A DNA stretch of 64,000 nt from Algibacter miyuki (GCF_030409805.1 NZ_JAUFQP010000013.1:688501-752500), one strand, 5' to 3'; counted from the stretch's first letter, positions 28,730 to 38,688 are shown. The notes: generated from the letters alone by a model not told the origin. Made by a program: numbers and translations.

Positions 28730-28854
28730 CATGTAAAATAGATAAAATACATTAAAAACACGATGAAATGCATTAAAGTTTAACGTTTTGCTTTTTTGAA
28801 ACGGATTGTGAAGTAAGGTGAGGTAGGGCGTGAAAATTTAGATTGCATAAAAAA

Positions 28855-28885
28855 AAAGCCAATTTACGGTGTGTAAATTGGCTTT
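28855..28885 (-). terminator. Terminator of the 1717-residue T9SS gene
   Basis: A 13-bp perfect stem AAAGCCAATTTAC / GTAAATTGGCTTT with a 5-base loop and a long minus-strand T-run, 18 bases beyond the stop at 28903. It separates the two giant genes, so they are not one operon. Confidence 0.92.
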
Positions 28886-28902
28886 ATAATGTTGTGTAGA
28901 GA

Positions 28903-31900
28903 TTATCTTTTTAAAGTAAAATGCCCGCTAAAGGCACGGCCATCTTCAAGTTGTACTCTAAACCAATAATCATCTGTAGGTAGTGGGGTACCATGGTAAG
29001 TTCCGTCCCATCCAGCAGAACCAGCAGGAAACTGTTTGAGTAATTTGTTGTATCTATCAAAAATAAATATTTGTGAGTTGGGCTGCGTGCTAGAATTTAG
29101 TCCTTTAACTTGCCAGTAATCATTGTAACCATCTCCGTTAGGTGTGAAAAATGGTGCATGACCAATAACCGAAATATTTAGTTCGGCTGTGCCGCAAATA
29201 ACATCCTTTACGTAAATGGTGTAAAACCCTGCGCGAACATTTGTAAATACAGGCTCGGTTTGATAGGTTATAAAGTTAGAGCCTTCGGCGCGTAGAGCGT
29301 ATTCATAATCTCCTGATCCTGAATTTGTAGGGTCAATAGTTACGGAATTGTTATTGGAAATATCGACAATGGTAACATCGGCCAAAGTAATGTTGGCAAT
29401 TTCTGATGCGTCAACAATAATATCCCGTGTTCGGGAACAGCCTGTGCCATCTGTTTTTGTTAGGGTTACAGAATAAGTTCCGGCAACAGTAACATTTTGT
29501 AAAATGGGTTGATTAGATAGAAAGGTGCCGTCTTCAAAATACCATTCATAAGTAAAAGAATCGATAACACTAGCTTCTATCGGGTCTAAATCAACACTAA
29601 AAGATGGATCTGAAGAACAAATAATAAGTGGAGAATCTACTGTGAAATCAGGAAGCGGATTAACGACTAATTCTATAGTAGTACTTGCTACACAGGTGGT
29701 ATTTATCGGATTTACAACGTCTACTTTAATGGTTTGTGTTTCTGAAATTAACGGGTTTGGTAATGCCGTATTGGTGACACTAACTCCAGAAGGATCAGTA
29801 TAGGTATAAAAGATATCCATGCCTGTTTGCGTGCCTAAAATGGTACTAGTAAACGTAGAAGTGTCGAAAGTAAATATCCCATCATTATCAATATCTCCTG
29901 CCGAACCATCACATACTATTATTGGTGCTACAGCATTAGCTACGGGACTTGCATCAACGGTAAATGTTACAGTAGTTTCATCGATACAAGGACCATCTGG
30001 TGCTGTTGAGCTATTGTTTGTAACGCGTATTGTTATGGTTTGATTAGCGGTTAAAAAAGTTGGAGCTATGGGACTAATAACGGTTGTGCCGTCGCTATAT
30101 AATAACGGATTTCCAATCGAATCAAAATAAGATATAGTAACATTTGCAGGATTCTGTGTGCCCACAATGTTGCTCTCTAGAGTAGAAGTATCAAAAGGGA
30201 AGGCTCCATCGACGTCATCGTCACATTGTCTAGTAATTGTAACAGGGTTCGCCACAGGGAGTGCTTCAACTGTTAACTGAATGTGTCCGCCTAAGCCTAA
30301 ACAGTCGTTAGAAATATCGCTGTCAATACGTACATAAATAATTTGTGAATTGGGATACCCGATATTTCTGTAGTTTGAAATATCTGTAATTTCGTTAATT
30401 TCAGCTAAAGCATCTGTTTCATTTCTGTAATAACGTGGCGGTAAAGGTGTTTGTCCTGCTGGAATTAAAGCTAATAAAGTGCTGTTAACACTACTAAAAT
30501 CAAAAGTAGCTATACCGTCTGCATCATTATTGTTTGCGTTGTTATTACCATTAATATCTAGAAAATCATCACATTGGCTAAATTCAATAAGAAGATTAGG
30601 TGGTACCACTGTTGTTGAGACTTGCAACTGAACTTCTGAAACATTTCCGCAGCCAAAAGTGTTTTCAATTCTTGCCCAAACTACATCGTTGCTAATGGTT
30701 CGGTTTGTAAATGTGATTGGATTCGAGATGAAGTCAGGACTCGTTTCATCTCCCAATTCAGCCGCTGTTTGAGTTAAATAGTAGCTAAATTTTTGAGTGC
30801 TAGCATTAGTTGAAATTTTAGTATTGGCTTCATTTAAGTTGAAAGGACTATAGCCTAAAGTACTTAAATCATCATCGTCACATTGGATAAGAATTACAGC
30901 CGAATTTACAATAGGTAAAGTGTTTACGGTAAGTGTCGCGCTGTTAGAATATAAGCCACAACTATTCCCTGATCGATCTAGTTTTGCACGATATTGATAG
31001 GTGTTAAAAGTTGATGGAACATCGGAAATAGTCAAGTTTGCTGTTTGAGAATTGCTATAATTTGTATCATCAATAATTGTGTTCCAGGTGCTGCCATCTG
31101 TGCTAACTTCCCATTGAAACATTTCGGCTTCATTAGAAACTATTGAAATTATAGTCTCCGAGTTTTCGCAAACCGTCGCATCAGTAGGTTGTGTGGTTAT
31201 CGATAGCGGCGCATTGGTTAAATAATTGAAATCAGGAAGCGTGTAACCATCTGATGCGTTGGTGACTAATCCGTTCGTGTCTACAGTGATTGTTGCTGTG
31301 TCTCCTAGATAATTATCGGCGTTGTTGTCGGAAAATCCAGCTTCAATAACGTCGGAGCATGTATCTCCATCGGCATCCATATCTATATAATTAAATATGG
31401 TATCGTTGTCAAAATCACTTAATGTATATCCTATTTCGTTACTATCAGCTGAGGTTTCTGCACGATCTATCCATCCGTTGGTTCCAAAACTAGTACCATC
31501 ATCAATACCGTTGAAATCGTCGTCGATAACATGAGATCCTAATGCACCTGTTTCAACTAAATCGAAAACACCATCATTATCACTATCTAAATCGTAAACA
31601 TCAAGTACGCCATCATTGTCTGTGTCTATTGGTGCAGCGCTAATATCATAAGCATCGTCTAAACCGTTTCCATCGGTATCAACATTAGATAGTGGTATTA
31701 TTTTACCTTGATTTTCTATAAAATCTGGAATACCATCGTTGTCGCTATCTAAATCTAAACTATCTTCAATACCATCTAAATCGTTGTCTTTAGCAACGCA
31801 AGTAACCGTAATTTGAAACGTGGCTTGGTTGCTTGTAGTATCCGAAGTGTTTTTGTGAATATAAGTGATGTTATCTACCATATTTGCTGAAAAACTAAAA

Positions 31901-34056
31901 GTTCCAGAGCCGAATGCAATAGTTGTTTTTGGTTTAAATCGAATTTCGAAAGCTGAAATTTGAGTGATTCCTGTTTCGTAAACGCCATCAAAATTAGTAT
32001 CTATTAAAAGCTGGTCGTCCGGATCTAATAAAGTTATGGTTCGTGTATTTGGCACACGAATAATAAATTCTTGATTGGTAGAAATGGTACTGCTCGATAA
32101 AGGAGAACTATTGGGATAATTTATCAGTAAATTAAGAGGTTTGTCAAAATCTAGCGTGTAGGTTGTACTGCTTTCTAAATTACCGTTTTTACCAGAACTT
32201 TCACTTGCAAAAACACCATTGTTAGCTCCTGTAAATGGGGTAGTGGCCGTATTTCCATTTACGCTTGAAGTTCCTGTAAAGGTGTAAGTGCCTACCGGAA
32301 TGTTGCCACTGTTTATATTGGATAAATCGATGGTTTGATTGCCGTTAGATTCGGTACAGTTTAAAATACCATCGTTGTCATTATCGATATCAATATTGTC
32401 TGGTATGCCGTCGTTATCAATATCATCAGGACAAATACTAACCGGTACTTCTAAGGATTCTAAAGTTAAGCCAGAACATAAGAGCTTACCAATAAGTTTA
32501 TAAGTTCCTGAAAGTGTTGGAGTATATTGTAAAGATGTAGCATTTGTGGTGACAAAGCCGCTGCCTGAGCCGTCGTCAAAAAACCATTCGATACTATCAA
32601 AGTTGCCCATGTTAGCGACTTCTAAAGTGACGTTAGGAATGCAATTTCCTAAGGAAGCAAATACAGCGTTAAAGTTAATTTCTGGCGGTGTTGGAAAGCC
32701 AGAGTAAAAACTCCCCGAGGTAGCGACACCATTAAAATTAAAATAAGCGCAGTATAATTCGTCTGTACTTTGTATGGATATATTTCCTGATAAATTTAAT
32801 ACTTTATAGGTGACGTAATCGGGTTTTCCTGCAACGGTGATTGGACCTGTAGTCGAAAAATTAGATAATGCCAAGTTATTGATAGAAACGGTTGCTCCAA
32901 CTTTAGTAACAATGGTAATGCCACCAGTAAACGTGGTGTTTCCAATAGATTGTATATTGGCAATATTATCTAGGTTTCCACGCGTTTCGCAACTTAAAGG
33001 TGGTACGAAAAATAGACCTTGGTTAGCTTCATTAGTTCCTGATCCAACACCTTGATAGGCAAAAACGGGTTGCGATGTTTCCACATACATATTACCGTTA
33101 GAATATTGGTTACCTTCAATTAAAAGGTATTCGCCAGCATTTATTGAAGTCGACGTTCCGGAGCCGTTTATTGTAACAGCTGTATTATCAGAATGTGCCA
33201 CAATAAGTACGTTTTCCCAGTTGTTATTCCCGTCTCCTTTTACAAAAATATACTCAGTGCCCACTTTATCGAGCCCTACAATTTGGTCGATTCCGTAATC
33301 GCGGCCACCGCCATTATGAAAACTTCCGTTAGTGGAACCACAATTTACAACAATAGGCTTATCCGAATTTACTAAAGCACCAATTAAACCATCTCTATTG
33401 ATGCTCGTATCGTCACTATTTGTGGCTATAGTGTAACTTTCTCCTTTATTTAAGGTGATGTTTACGGGGGTGGCTCCGGAGTAGTTTTTTATAATTAAAC
33501 CGGCAGGCAAATCGCTAAATGTTACTTGGGTATTATCTTCTGTCGCCATTACGGATACAAAATTCAAGTAATTATTTGATGGGTTTTCATTAGTGAAACT
33601 ACCTACTCTAAAGGTGTTTCCTGGAGCTGCTGAACCTTTACTAACAAGCGCTCCAGCTTGCGAACCGCCGCCTCCAATCATTCTAACAGAAACATAAATA
33701 CTTCCTTCAGCTTCAATTATATAACCACGATCATTAACCACGGTACTGGTTTGGGAAGCAGGAATAAACAACTTTCCGTTACCTGTGCCTATTGAAATTA
33801 CTTGTGGTGTTGTGTTAGAAACAGCACCTCTTATATGAGAAAATGAAGGTTCTCCGAGAGGAATTATGGTATAATTTACCTGTGCAGTCGATGGCGTAGA
33901 AATGTAGATGTATTGATCTGCGGGGTTCGAGCTCGATTGTTCAGCACTTGTTAATGGCGGAATAAAATGCGTTTTACTTAATTGAGAGAATCCTTTTGAA
34001 CAAAAAAATAAAAAAGCTATTAAAAATAACTGTTTGAAAAGTTTAAGTTTATTCAT
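28903..34056 (-). CDS. Giant T9SS type B surface protein with IgGFc-binding-like N-terminus and TSP3 repeats
   Basis: A 1717-residue secreted protein with a signal peptide near SKGFSQ. The N-terminal ~480 residues resemble the IgGFc-binding N-terminal domain family (QYIYISTPSTAQV, KGESYTIATNS, KPIVVNCGS, DYGIDQIVGLDKVGTEYIFVKG). Calcium-binding TSP3-type loops follow (DDIDNDGIPDNIDIDNDNDG, DLDSDNDGIPDF, YDLDSDNDGVFD). Then come several ~110-residue Ig-like repeats with CDDDxxD openings related to those of the neighbouring giant protein. The end is a type B sorting domain (FTPNGDGYNDYWQVKGLN, FDRYNKLLKQFP, GWDGTYHGTPLPTDDYW, SGHFTLKR), nearly superimposable on that of the 1607-residue protein. 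Likely a surface adhesin or matrix protein; the ligand is unknown. Its promoter was not identified. Confidence 0.88.
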   Translation of the reverse strand: MNKLKLFKQLFLIAFLFFCSKGFSQLSKTHFIPPLTSAEQSSSNPADQYIYISTPSTAQVNYTIIPLGEPSFSHIRGAVSNTTPQVISIGTGNGKLFIPASQTSTVVNDRGYIIEAEGSIYVSVRMIGGGGSQAGALVSKGSAAPGNTFRVGSFTNENPSNNYLNFVSVMATEDNTQVTFSDLPAGLIIKNYSGATPVNITLNKGESYTIATNSDDTSINRDGLIGALVNSDKPIVVNCGSTNGSFHNGGGRDYGIDQIVGLDKVGTEYIFVKGDGNNNWENVLIVAHSDNTAVTINGSGTSTSINAGEYLLIEGNQYSNGNMYVETSQPVFAYQGVGSGTNEANQGLFFVPPLSCETRGNLDNIANIQSIGNTTFTGGITIVTKVGATVSINNLALSNFSTTGPITVAGKPDYVTYKVLNLSGNISIQSTDELYCAYFNFNGVATSGSFYSGFPTPPEINFNAVFASLGNCIPNVTLEVANMGNFDSIEWFFDDGSGSGFVTTNATSLQYTPTLSGTYKLIGKLLCSGLTLESLEVPVSICPDDIDNDGIPDNIDIDNDNDGILNCTESNGNQTIDLSNINSGNIPVGTYTFTGTSSVNGNTATTPFTGANNGVFASESSGKNGNLESSTTYTLDFDKPLNLLINYPNSSPLSSSTISTNQEFIIRVPNTRTITLLDPDDQLLIDTNFDGVYETGITQISAFEIRFKPKTTIAFGSGTFSFSANMVDNITYIHKNTSDTTSNQATFQITVTCVAKDNDLDGIEDSLDLDSDNDGIPDFIENQGKIIPLSNVDTDGNGLDDAYDISAAPIDTDNDGVLDVYDLDSDNDGVFDLVETGALGSHVIDDDFNGIDDGTSFGTNGWIDRAETSADSNEIGYTLSDFDNDTIFNYIDMDADGDTCSDVIEAGFSDNNADNYLGDTATITVDTNGLVTNASDGYTLPDFNYLTNAPLSITTQPTDATVCENSETIISIVSNEAEMFQWEVSTDGSTWNTIIDDTNYSNSQTANLTISDVPSTFNTYQYRAKLDRSGNSCGLYSNSATLTVNTLPIVNSAVILIQCDDDDLSTLGYSPFNLNEANTKISTNASTQKFSYYLTQTAAELGDETSPDFISNPITFTNRTISNDVVWARIENTFGCGNVSEVQLQVSTTVVPPNLLIEFSQCDDFLDINGNNNANNNDADGIATFDFSSVNSTLLALIPAGQTPLPPRYYRNETDALAEINEITDISNYRNIGYPNSQIIYVRIDSDISNDCLGLGGHIQLTVEALPVANPVTITRQCDDDVDGAFPFDTSTLESNIVGTQNPANVTISYFDSIGNPLLYSDGTTVISPIAPTFLTANQTITIRVTNNSSTAPDGPCIDETTVTFTVDASPVANAVAPIIVCDGSAGDIDNDGIFTFDTSTFTSTILGTQTGMDIFYTYTDPSGVSVTNTALPNPLISETQTIKVDVVNPINTTCVASTTIELVVNPLPDFTVDSPLIICSSDPSFSVDLDPIEASVIDSFTYEWYFEDGTFLSNQPILQNVTVAGTYSVTLTKTDGTGCSRTRDIIVDASEIANITLADVTIVDISNNNSVTIDPTNSGSGDYEYALRAEGSNFITYQTEPVFTNVRAGFYTIYVKDVICGTAELNISVIGHAPFFTPNGDGYNDYWQVKGLNSSTQPNSQIFIFDRYNKLLKQFPAGSAGWDGTYHGTPLPTDDYWFRVQLEDGRAFSGHFTLKR

Positions 34057-34284
34057 GTTGTACTAAAAAGTTGCATATAATAAAGAACAAAAAGACTAAT
34101 GTATAGTTTTTAATAGAGTTAGACAGAAAAAAAAGCTTGGGTTTGTTTATTTTATGAAAAAAAGAAGGATTATTTGAGTTTAAGTACGCCAATACGTTAA
34201 TTCTTTGTCATAATTAAGGTGTTTTCTAGATAATGCCTCTTTTTATTTAGAAAAGAAATGTGTCGGATATCGTTTAGAAAAAAT

Positions 34285-34316
34285 AAAGGCATAACGTTTT
34301 GCGTTATGCCTTTTTA
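34285..34316 (-). terminator. Terminator of the PadR-PspC-DUF2807 operon
   Basis: A 12-bp stem AAAGGCATAACG / CGTTATGCCTTT with loop TTTTG, beyond the stop at 34364. It is the only feature I see in the 307-base gap 34057-34363. Confidence 0.88.
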
Positions 34317-34363
34317 GAATATTTAAGAGAACTAATTTAGTTTTAAATCATCAATAGGATTTG

Positions 34364-35200
34364 TTACTTTTCTCTTTTTTGAATTTTAGCTGTTTCGGTG
34401 AATTTGTTTACAATGATTTTAGGATCGCCATAAAGGTAAATTGCGCTACCTCCTGAAGCTTCTATATCCAAAGAATCGGTTACTTCCACAGTAATTTCAC
34501 TATCAATTTCAGAAATTAACTTTCCTTGTTTTGCAGTAAAGTTTTTACCGTTGAAAACAGCGTTATTGTCTGTTCTAACAGATAAATCATTGCTGCTACC
34601 TTCAATTTCGGCTTGTGCTCTTTGATATAAATCTACTGTTGCAGCTCCCGAATTTACTAAAGCTTCTAAACTACTATTTCCATTCAGAATTATTTTAGAG
34701 GTGTTAGAGGTTACATTCAGTTTGGTTTTCGATTTATCTAAACCTTCAAAATTAAAATGATCGGTTTTTATGGTTAAACCAGCTTTGGAATTTCCTGAAA
34801 CAGTTAGATTAATTTTATTCGACTTTAACGTGGAAATTCCATGTAATTCGGCATCGTCACGCGTTTCTATAGTCGATAAAAAATCGTTGTAATTAACTGT
34901 AATACGTAATCTTTTTTTTGAAGTTATACGTTTAGATAAATTTAAATTTAAAATGCTATCGCGAACATCAAAGGAGATTACCTCGTGAAGGTTTTCGTCA
35001 GTCTCTATTTCAACCGAAGCATCTTTAGAGTAAACTAAATCTATTTCGAATGCTTCATCAAGAATTAAGGTGTGGAAGTCAGGGACAGCAGTGAGTAATT
35101 TTGTTACATTTCTATCTCCTTTTACTTTTTCTAAACTTTGCGCATGTCCAAAAAAAGACAAGCTCATTGCTAATAGCAGGGTAGGGAACTTTTTTTTCAT
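34364..35200 (-). CDS. Exported DUF2807 (head-GIN type) protein
   Basis: A 278-residue protein with a signal peptide ending FFGHAQ. The rest matches the DUF2807/putative auto-transporter adhesin head-GIN family, a right-handed beta-helix type fold: FHTLILDEAFEIDLVYS starts it, short strand repeats follow, and it closes with EASGGSAIYLYGDPKI. It is last in the operon with PadR, PspC and a second DUF2807 protein. Genes of this family often sit next to PspC genes in Bacteroidota, suggesting an envelope-stress role, but no activity is established. Confidence 0.85.
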   Translation of the reverse strand: MKKKFPTLLLAMSLSFFGHAQSLEKVKGDRNVTKLLTAVPDFHTLILDEAFEIDLVYSKDASVEIETDENLHEVISFDVRDSILNLNLSKRITSKKRLRITVNYNDFLSTIETRDDAELHGISTLKSNKINLTVSGNSKAGLTIKTDHFNFEGLDKSKTKLNVTSNTSKIILNGNSSLEALVNSGAATVDLYQRAQAEIEGSSNDLSVRTDNNAVFNGKNFTAKQGKLISEIDSEITVEVTDSLDIEASGGSAIYLYGDPKIIVNKFTETAKIQKREK

Positions 35201-35305
35201 GTTATTTATGAATTAATTATAGAACAAAGATAAAGCAAAAACCATCCCAAACTTTAATTTTTAGTTCGGAATGGCTTATAATCTATGGCTGTTTATTAAT
35301 ATCTA

Positions 35306-36034
35306 TTACTTTTTTTTCACGCTGCCCGAAGAACTATTCATTTTTTCAACTTGTTTAGGGCTACCGTAATAAGTAATATCGCCACCGCTTGTGGCTTTTG
35401 CTTTTAATGTTTTTTCGGTGTTTAGTTTAATATCGGCACCACTAGAGGCTTTAACTTCACTGTATTGTGCCATTAGTTTTTTAGCGTCAATATCACTACC
35501 GCTAGTAGCTTCGGCTTCAAGGGTTTCAGTTTTGCCAGAGACCTTTAAATCGCTACCGCTGCTCGATTTACATTTTAAATTCATGGTATTTACACTAATA
35601 TCCATGTCACTTCCGCTAGAGGTTGCAAGTTCTAAATCATTAACGGCTATTATATTAGTGGATATCACATCGCTTCCGCTAGTTGCTTTAATTTTTGAAA
35701 TATCATTGAAAGAAACATATACTTTTTTCGAAGTACAACGACCAATACTTTTTTCGGTATGTATTTTTAGTACACCATTTTTAACTTCAGCCAAAATAAG
35801 TTCTTGTAAATTAGAATCGGCTTCAACTCTAACACTTACTTCGGCACTGTGCGTTAAGTAAACGTCTAAACCTTCGGTGGCTTGTATGGTAGAAAAAGGA
35901 GCTGTAATAATACGTGTTTCAATTTGTACTTTGCCATTGCCTTTTACTCCAGAATTAATATTGATGTCGAAATTACAAGAAGACAAGCATAAGGTTAAAA
36001 TAGTAGCTACAATTATTTTGGTTAGTGTCGTCAT
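35306..36034 (-). CDS. DUF2807 (head-GIN) lipoprotein
   Basis: A 242-residue lipoprotein (LSSCNFDI, Cys at residue 20). The family opening GNGKVQIETRIITAPFSTI and GLDVYLTHS is followed by regular turns built on TSGSDV/SSGSDL/SSGADI/TSGGDI, one per ~20 residues, typical of a beta-helix; it ends KATSGGDITYYGSPKQV. The turns are strikingly regular in this copy, less so in its operon neighbour at 34364. It lies between the PspC gene and the second DUF2807 gene, with gaps of 115 and 105 bases. Confidence 0.88.
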   Translation of the reverse strand: MTTLTKIIVATILTLCLSSCNFDININSGVKGNGKVQIETRIITAPFSTIQATEGLDVYLTHSAEVSVRVEADSNLQELILAEVKNGVLKIHTEKSIGRCTSKKVYVSFNDISKIKATSGSDVISTNIIAVNDLELATSSGSDMDISVNTMNLKCKSSSGSDLKVSGKTETLEAEATSGSDIDAKKLMAQYSEVKASSGADIKLNTEKTLKAKATSGGDITYYGSPKQVEKMNSSSGSVKKK

Positions 36035-36149
36035 AATTATTCGTTTTTTGATTGATGATTAGTTCAAATATCTAATAAAATAGGTGTGATGAATACTATA
36101 AATATCCGAACTGTGGTATTATGTTGATGAATTGTATTGTTACTAGAAT

Positions 36150-36473
36150 TTATTTTAATTTTTCAAGAGCTAATTTTCTAATCTCAGGATCCTTATCATG
36201 TTCTGCAATGTCTTTAATAGCGGGTTGAAACGTCATTTTACTCAAGGCTAATTTTCTAACCTCAGGATCTTTATCGTGCTCTGCTATTTTTGCAATAGCT
36301 GGTTGAAATGTCATTTTACTAACAGCTAGCTTTCTAATACTCGGGTCTTTATCATGCTCGGCAATCTTGGCAATAGAAGGTTGAAACGTCATTTTACTAA
36401 GTGCTAATTTTCTAATTTCAGGGTCTTTGTCATGCTGGGCTATTTTCGCAATAGCGGGTTGAAATGTTAATTT
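36150..36473 (-). repeat. Four coding tandem repeats of 78 bp at the end of the PspC gene
   Basis: Each 78-bp unit encodes 26 residues with the core FQPAIAKIAEHDKDPEIRKL. The four units differ at few amino acids, with substitutions such as Ala/Ser, Glu/Gln and Ile/Val. Codons differ more than residues, so the protein sequence appears to be under selection. Confidence 0.9.
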
Positions 36474-38270
36474 ATCCAGTTCTAGTTTTTGTTCTTCAAT
36501 ATCAAGATTGTTTTCAATACGGTTAGCTGCAGCATCTACGGTTTCTTGTATGTCGGTGTCTATTTCTGTTTTAATCACCTTAACATTTGTTTCCTTTTTC
36601 TTCGATTCTTTTTTTACTTCAATGGGGCAGTTTAAGCACTCCACCGTATTATCTCTTATTTTAATAGTGTAACCCACATGTTTCTCGTTAACAATATTAC
36701 CGTTATAATTTCTGTAATAAATATAAGGTTTGGTGCTCTTTTTAAAATTAACATACATGTTTTCGGGCAGGTAAAGCACCACATCAATCTGCTGATCGCT
36801 AAACTTATTTTTAGGGTCTGTAGTAAAGTAAGAATCTAACAGGAGCACATTGTTTTTTAATTCAAATTTGTAATTTATGTTTTTTGCACGTGCTCTTGCT
36901 TTATCATAATCTCTGCCGTCGGCTCTTTTTTCAACAGCAACAGTTATCATAGAATCGGTAGTCGATTTTACACGAATATCAATATCTGTCGAGTAAATAA
37001 TTTTATGGCCATCCTCATCATGGGCCAATTTAAAATTGTTATAACGTTTATTGCTATTAGAATTGAAATTATCGTTACCAACCATTTTAATTCTTAAGGT
37101 ATCTATAGTTGTTATAGGTAACTCTGTTTTTTCAATATAAGTTTCGTCAAAAGCATGTTCGCTAGCTTGTCTAATTCCTATAACGACAAGGCCAATAATG
37201 CTTATGAACCATAAACCAAGTAAACTGAATTTTGCAATATTTCCAATAGATTTCAGGTTGTTAATTAAAATTTTTAAGCCTAAATAGAATAAAAAGAAAA
37301 ACGGAATACCAACAGCAAACAAACATAATAGCGATACAAACCAAATAGGAGTGTTTCCAGCGTTAACAATATCTACTAAGTCTAAACCTGGAATATTTAT
37401 AACGTTAACAGCGCCCACCGAAAACATCGCAATAATTAAAGAAATTAATGCAATAGCACCAATAAAAATAAGTAGCACACCAATGAATTTTGCAATTACT
37501 TTAAAGAAAAACATAATAACCTCTCCAATAGTATCAAAAAAAGATCTTGAAGTCGATTTTATTTTGCTTCCTTGCTTATTAAAATCTATATTTTGCGTAG
37601 CACTAGACACTGAATCTGATACGTTTTTTGCAGCACCAGACACCGAATCGCTTACATTTTTAGCCACATCAGTAACCGTTTCCGAAACATTCTCAAAACC
37701 GTCTTTAATTTTTTTTTCAATGTTGCTAATGTTCACTGGGGCTCCAGTCATCATTATTTTTTCCGAAGTTGTTTTTGCTTCAGGTACTAAAATCCAAAGT
37801 AAAATATAGAGTAAAACACCGGTTCCGGCACCAAAAAGTAAAAGCACCCAAGCCAATCTAATCCAAACGGCATCAACCCCCAAATAGTGCGCCAAACCAG
37901 ATGAAACACCAGCAATATAGGAGTTGTCCGTATCGCGAAATAACTTTCGTGAAGGCGTCGTTTTTTTGTTGTAAGTCGGCTGCGGCTCATCCTCAAAAAT
38001 CTCGTCGTCCACCAAATAATCTTCCGGTTGGCCCATAATGGAAATCACTTCGTCCACCTCCTTAATTCTAATCACTTGTTTGTGGTTTTCCACACGTTCG
38101 CTAAAAAGTTCAGCAATACGCGCTTCAATGTCAGCAATAATTTCAGACCGCCCTTGCGAATCTGTAAACGACCGTTTTATGGCCTCCAGATAATGTTGCA
38201 GTTTTAAGTACGCATCCTCGTCAATGTGGAAAAAGATACCTGCTAAATTTATGTTGACTGTTTTATTCAT
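36150..38270 (-). CDS. PspC-domain membrane protein with DUF2807-like middle and C-terminal HEAT-like mini-repeats
   Basis: A 706-residue inner-membrane protein. Residues 1-~90 are a helical N-terminal domain (MNKTVNINLAGIFFHIDEDAY start, common in flavobacterial PspC proteins). A PspC domain follows at ~108-166 (KLFRDTDNSYIAGVSSGLAH, then two membrane helices). Further membrane helices lie at ~250-370 and a soluble beta-rich part at ~385-540. The last ~107 residues are four near-identical 26-residue units of the form K(L/M)TFQPAIAKIAEHDKDPEIRKLALS, resembling HEAT repeats. PspC proteins sense or respond to membrane stress. The gene overlaps the PadR gene by 8 bases (38263-38270), so regulation by PadR is likely. 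Confidence 0.87.
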   Translation of the reverse strand: MNKTVNINLAGIFFHIDEDAYLKLQHYLEAIKRSFTDSQGRSEIIADIEARIAELFSERVENHKQVIRIKEVDEVISIMGQPEDYLVDDEIFEDEPQPTYNKKTTPSRKLFRDTDNSYIAGVSSGLAHYLGVDAVWIRLAWVLLLFGAGTGVLLYILLWILVPEAKTTSEKIMMTGAPVNISNIEKKIKDGFENVSETVTDVAKNVSDSVSGAAKNVSDSVSSATQNIDFNKQGSKIKSTSRSFFDTIGEVIMFFFKVIAKFIGVLLIFIGAIALISLIIAMFSVGAVNVINIPGLDLVDIVNAGNTPIWFVSLLCLFAVGIPFFFLFYLGLKILINNLKSIGNIAKFSLLGLWFISIIGLVVIGIRQASEHAFDETYIEKTELPITTIDTLRIKMVGNDNFNSNSNKRYNNFKLAHDEDGHKIIYSTDIDIRVKSTTDSMITVAVEKRADGRDYDKARARAKNINYKFELKNNVLLLDSYFTTDPKNKFSDQQIDVVLYLPENMYVNFKKSTKPYIYYRNYNGNIVNEKHVGYTIKIRDNTVECLNCPIEVKKESKKKETNVKVIKTEIDTDIQETVDAAANRIENNLDIEEQKLELDKLTFQPAIAKIAQHDKDPEIRKLALSKMTFQPSIAKIAEHDKDPSIRKLAVSKMTFQPAIAKIAEHDKDPEVRKLALSKMTFQPAIKDIAEHDKDPEIRKLALEKLK

Positions 38271-38607
38271 TTTTTGTTGTTTTTTGGCTAGTTACAAGGG
38301 TTACGGCATGGTGTAATTCATTCCAAGTCGTGCTTAATTCAGTTAAAAATAGCTTTCCCGTTTCGGTTAAACTATAGTATTTACGTGGCGGTCCAGAGGT
38401 CGATTCTTCCCATCTGTAATTTAAAAGCCCTGCATTTTTAAGTCGGGTAAGCAACGGGTAAATTGTGCCTTCCACAACCAGCAGTTTAGCGTCTTTTAAA
38501 GTGCTCAAAATTTCTGCCACATACGCATCGTCGTCTTTCAACACCGACAGTATGCAAAATTCCAAAACGCCTTTACGCATCTGTGCTTTCGTGTTTTCTA
38601 TCTTCAT
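38263..38607 (-). CDS. PadR-family transcriptional regulator
   Basis: A 114-residue winged-helix regulator: KGVLEFCILSVLKDDDAYVAEILSTLK, then VVEGTIYPLLTRLKNAGLL as the recognition region and PPRKYYSLTETGKLFL as the wing. It is first in the operon and overlaps the PspC gene by 8 bases. PadR proteins generally repress their own operon in response to envelope or chemical stress; the signal here is unknown. Confidence 0.93.
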   Translation of the reverse strand: MKIENTKAQMRKGVLEFCILSVLKDDDAYVAEILSTLKDAKLLVVEGTIYPLLTRLKNAGLLNYRWEESTSGPPRKYYSLTETGKLFLTELSTTWNELHHAVTLVTSQKTTKNE

Positions 38608-38688
38608 ATTCTAAAGCATTTAAATTTTGTGAAACTGTTCATTTTTTGATTGATTTATTGATGATTATTTTGATGAAATTTATGTTTT

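Noticed and set aside
35391..35861. Plus-strand open frame of 156 codons opposite the DUF2807 lipoprotein
   Set aside because: It arises from the regular Ser/Gly/Asp codons of the real gene; it has no start signal or domain.
36150..36473. Regular 78-bp direct repeats that could suggest a CRISPR-like or satellite array
   Set aside because: They lie in frame at the end of the PspC gene, have no unique spacers and encode conserved HEAT-like units.
37351..37809. Plus-strand open frame of 152 codons opposite the PspC gene
   Set aside because: It mirrors the membrane helices of the real gene on the other strand.
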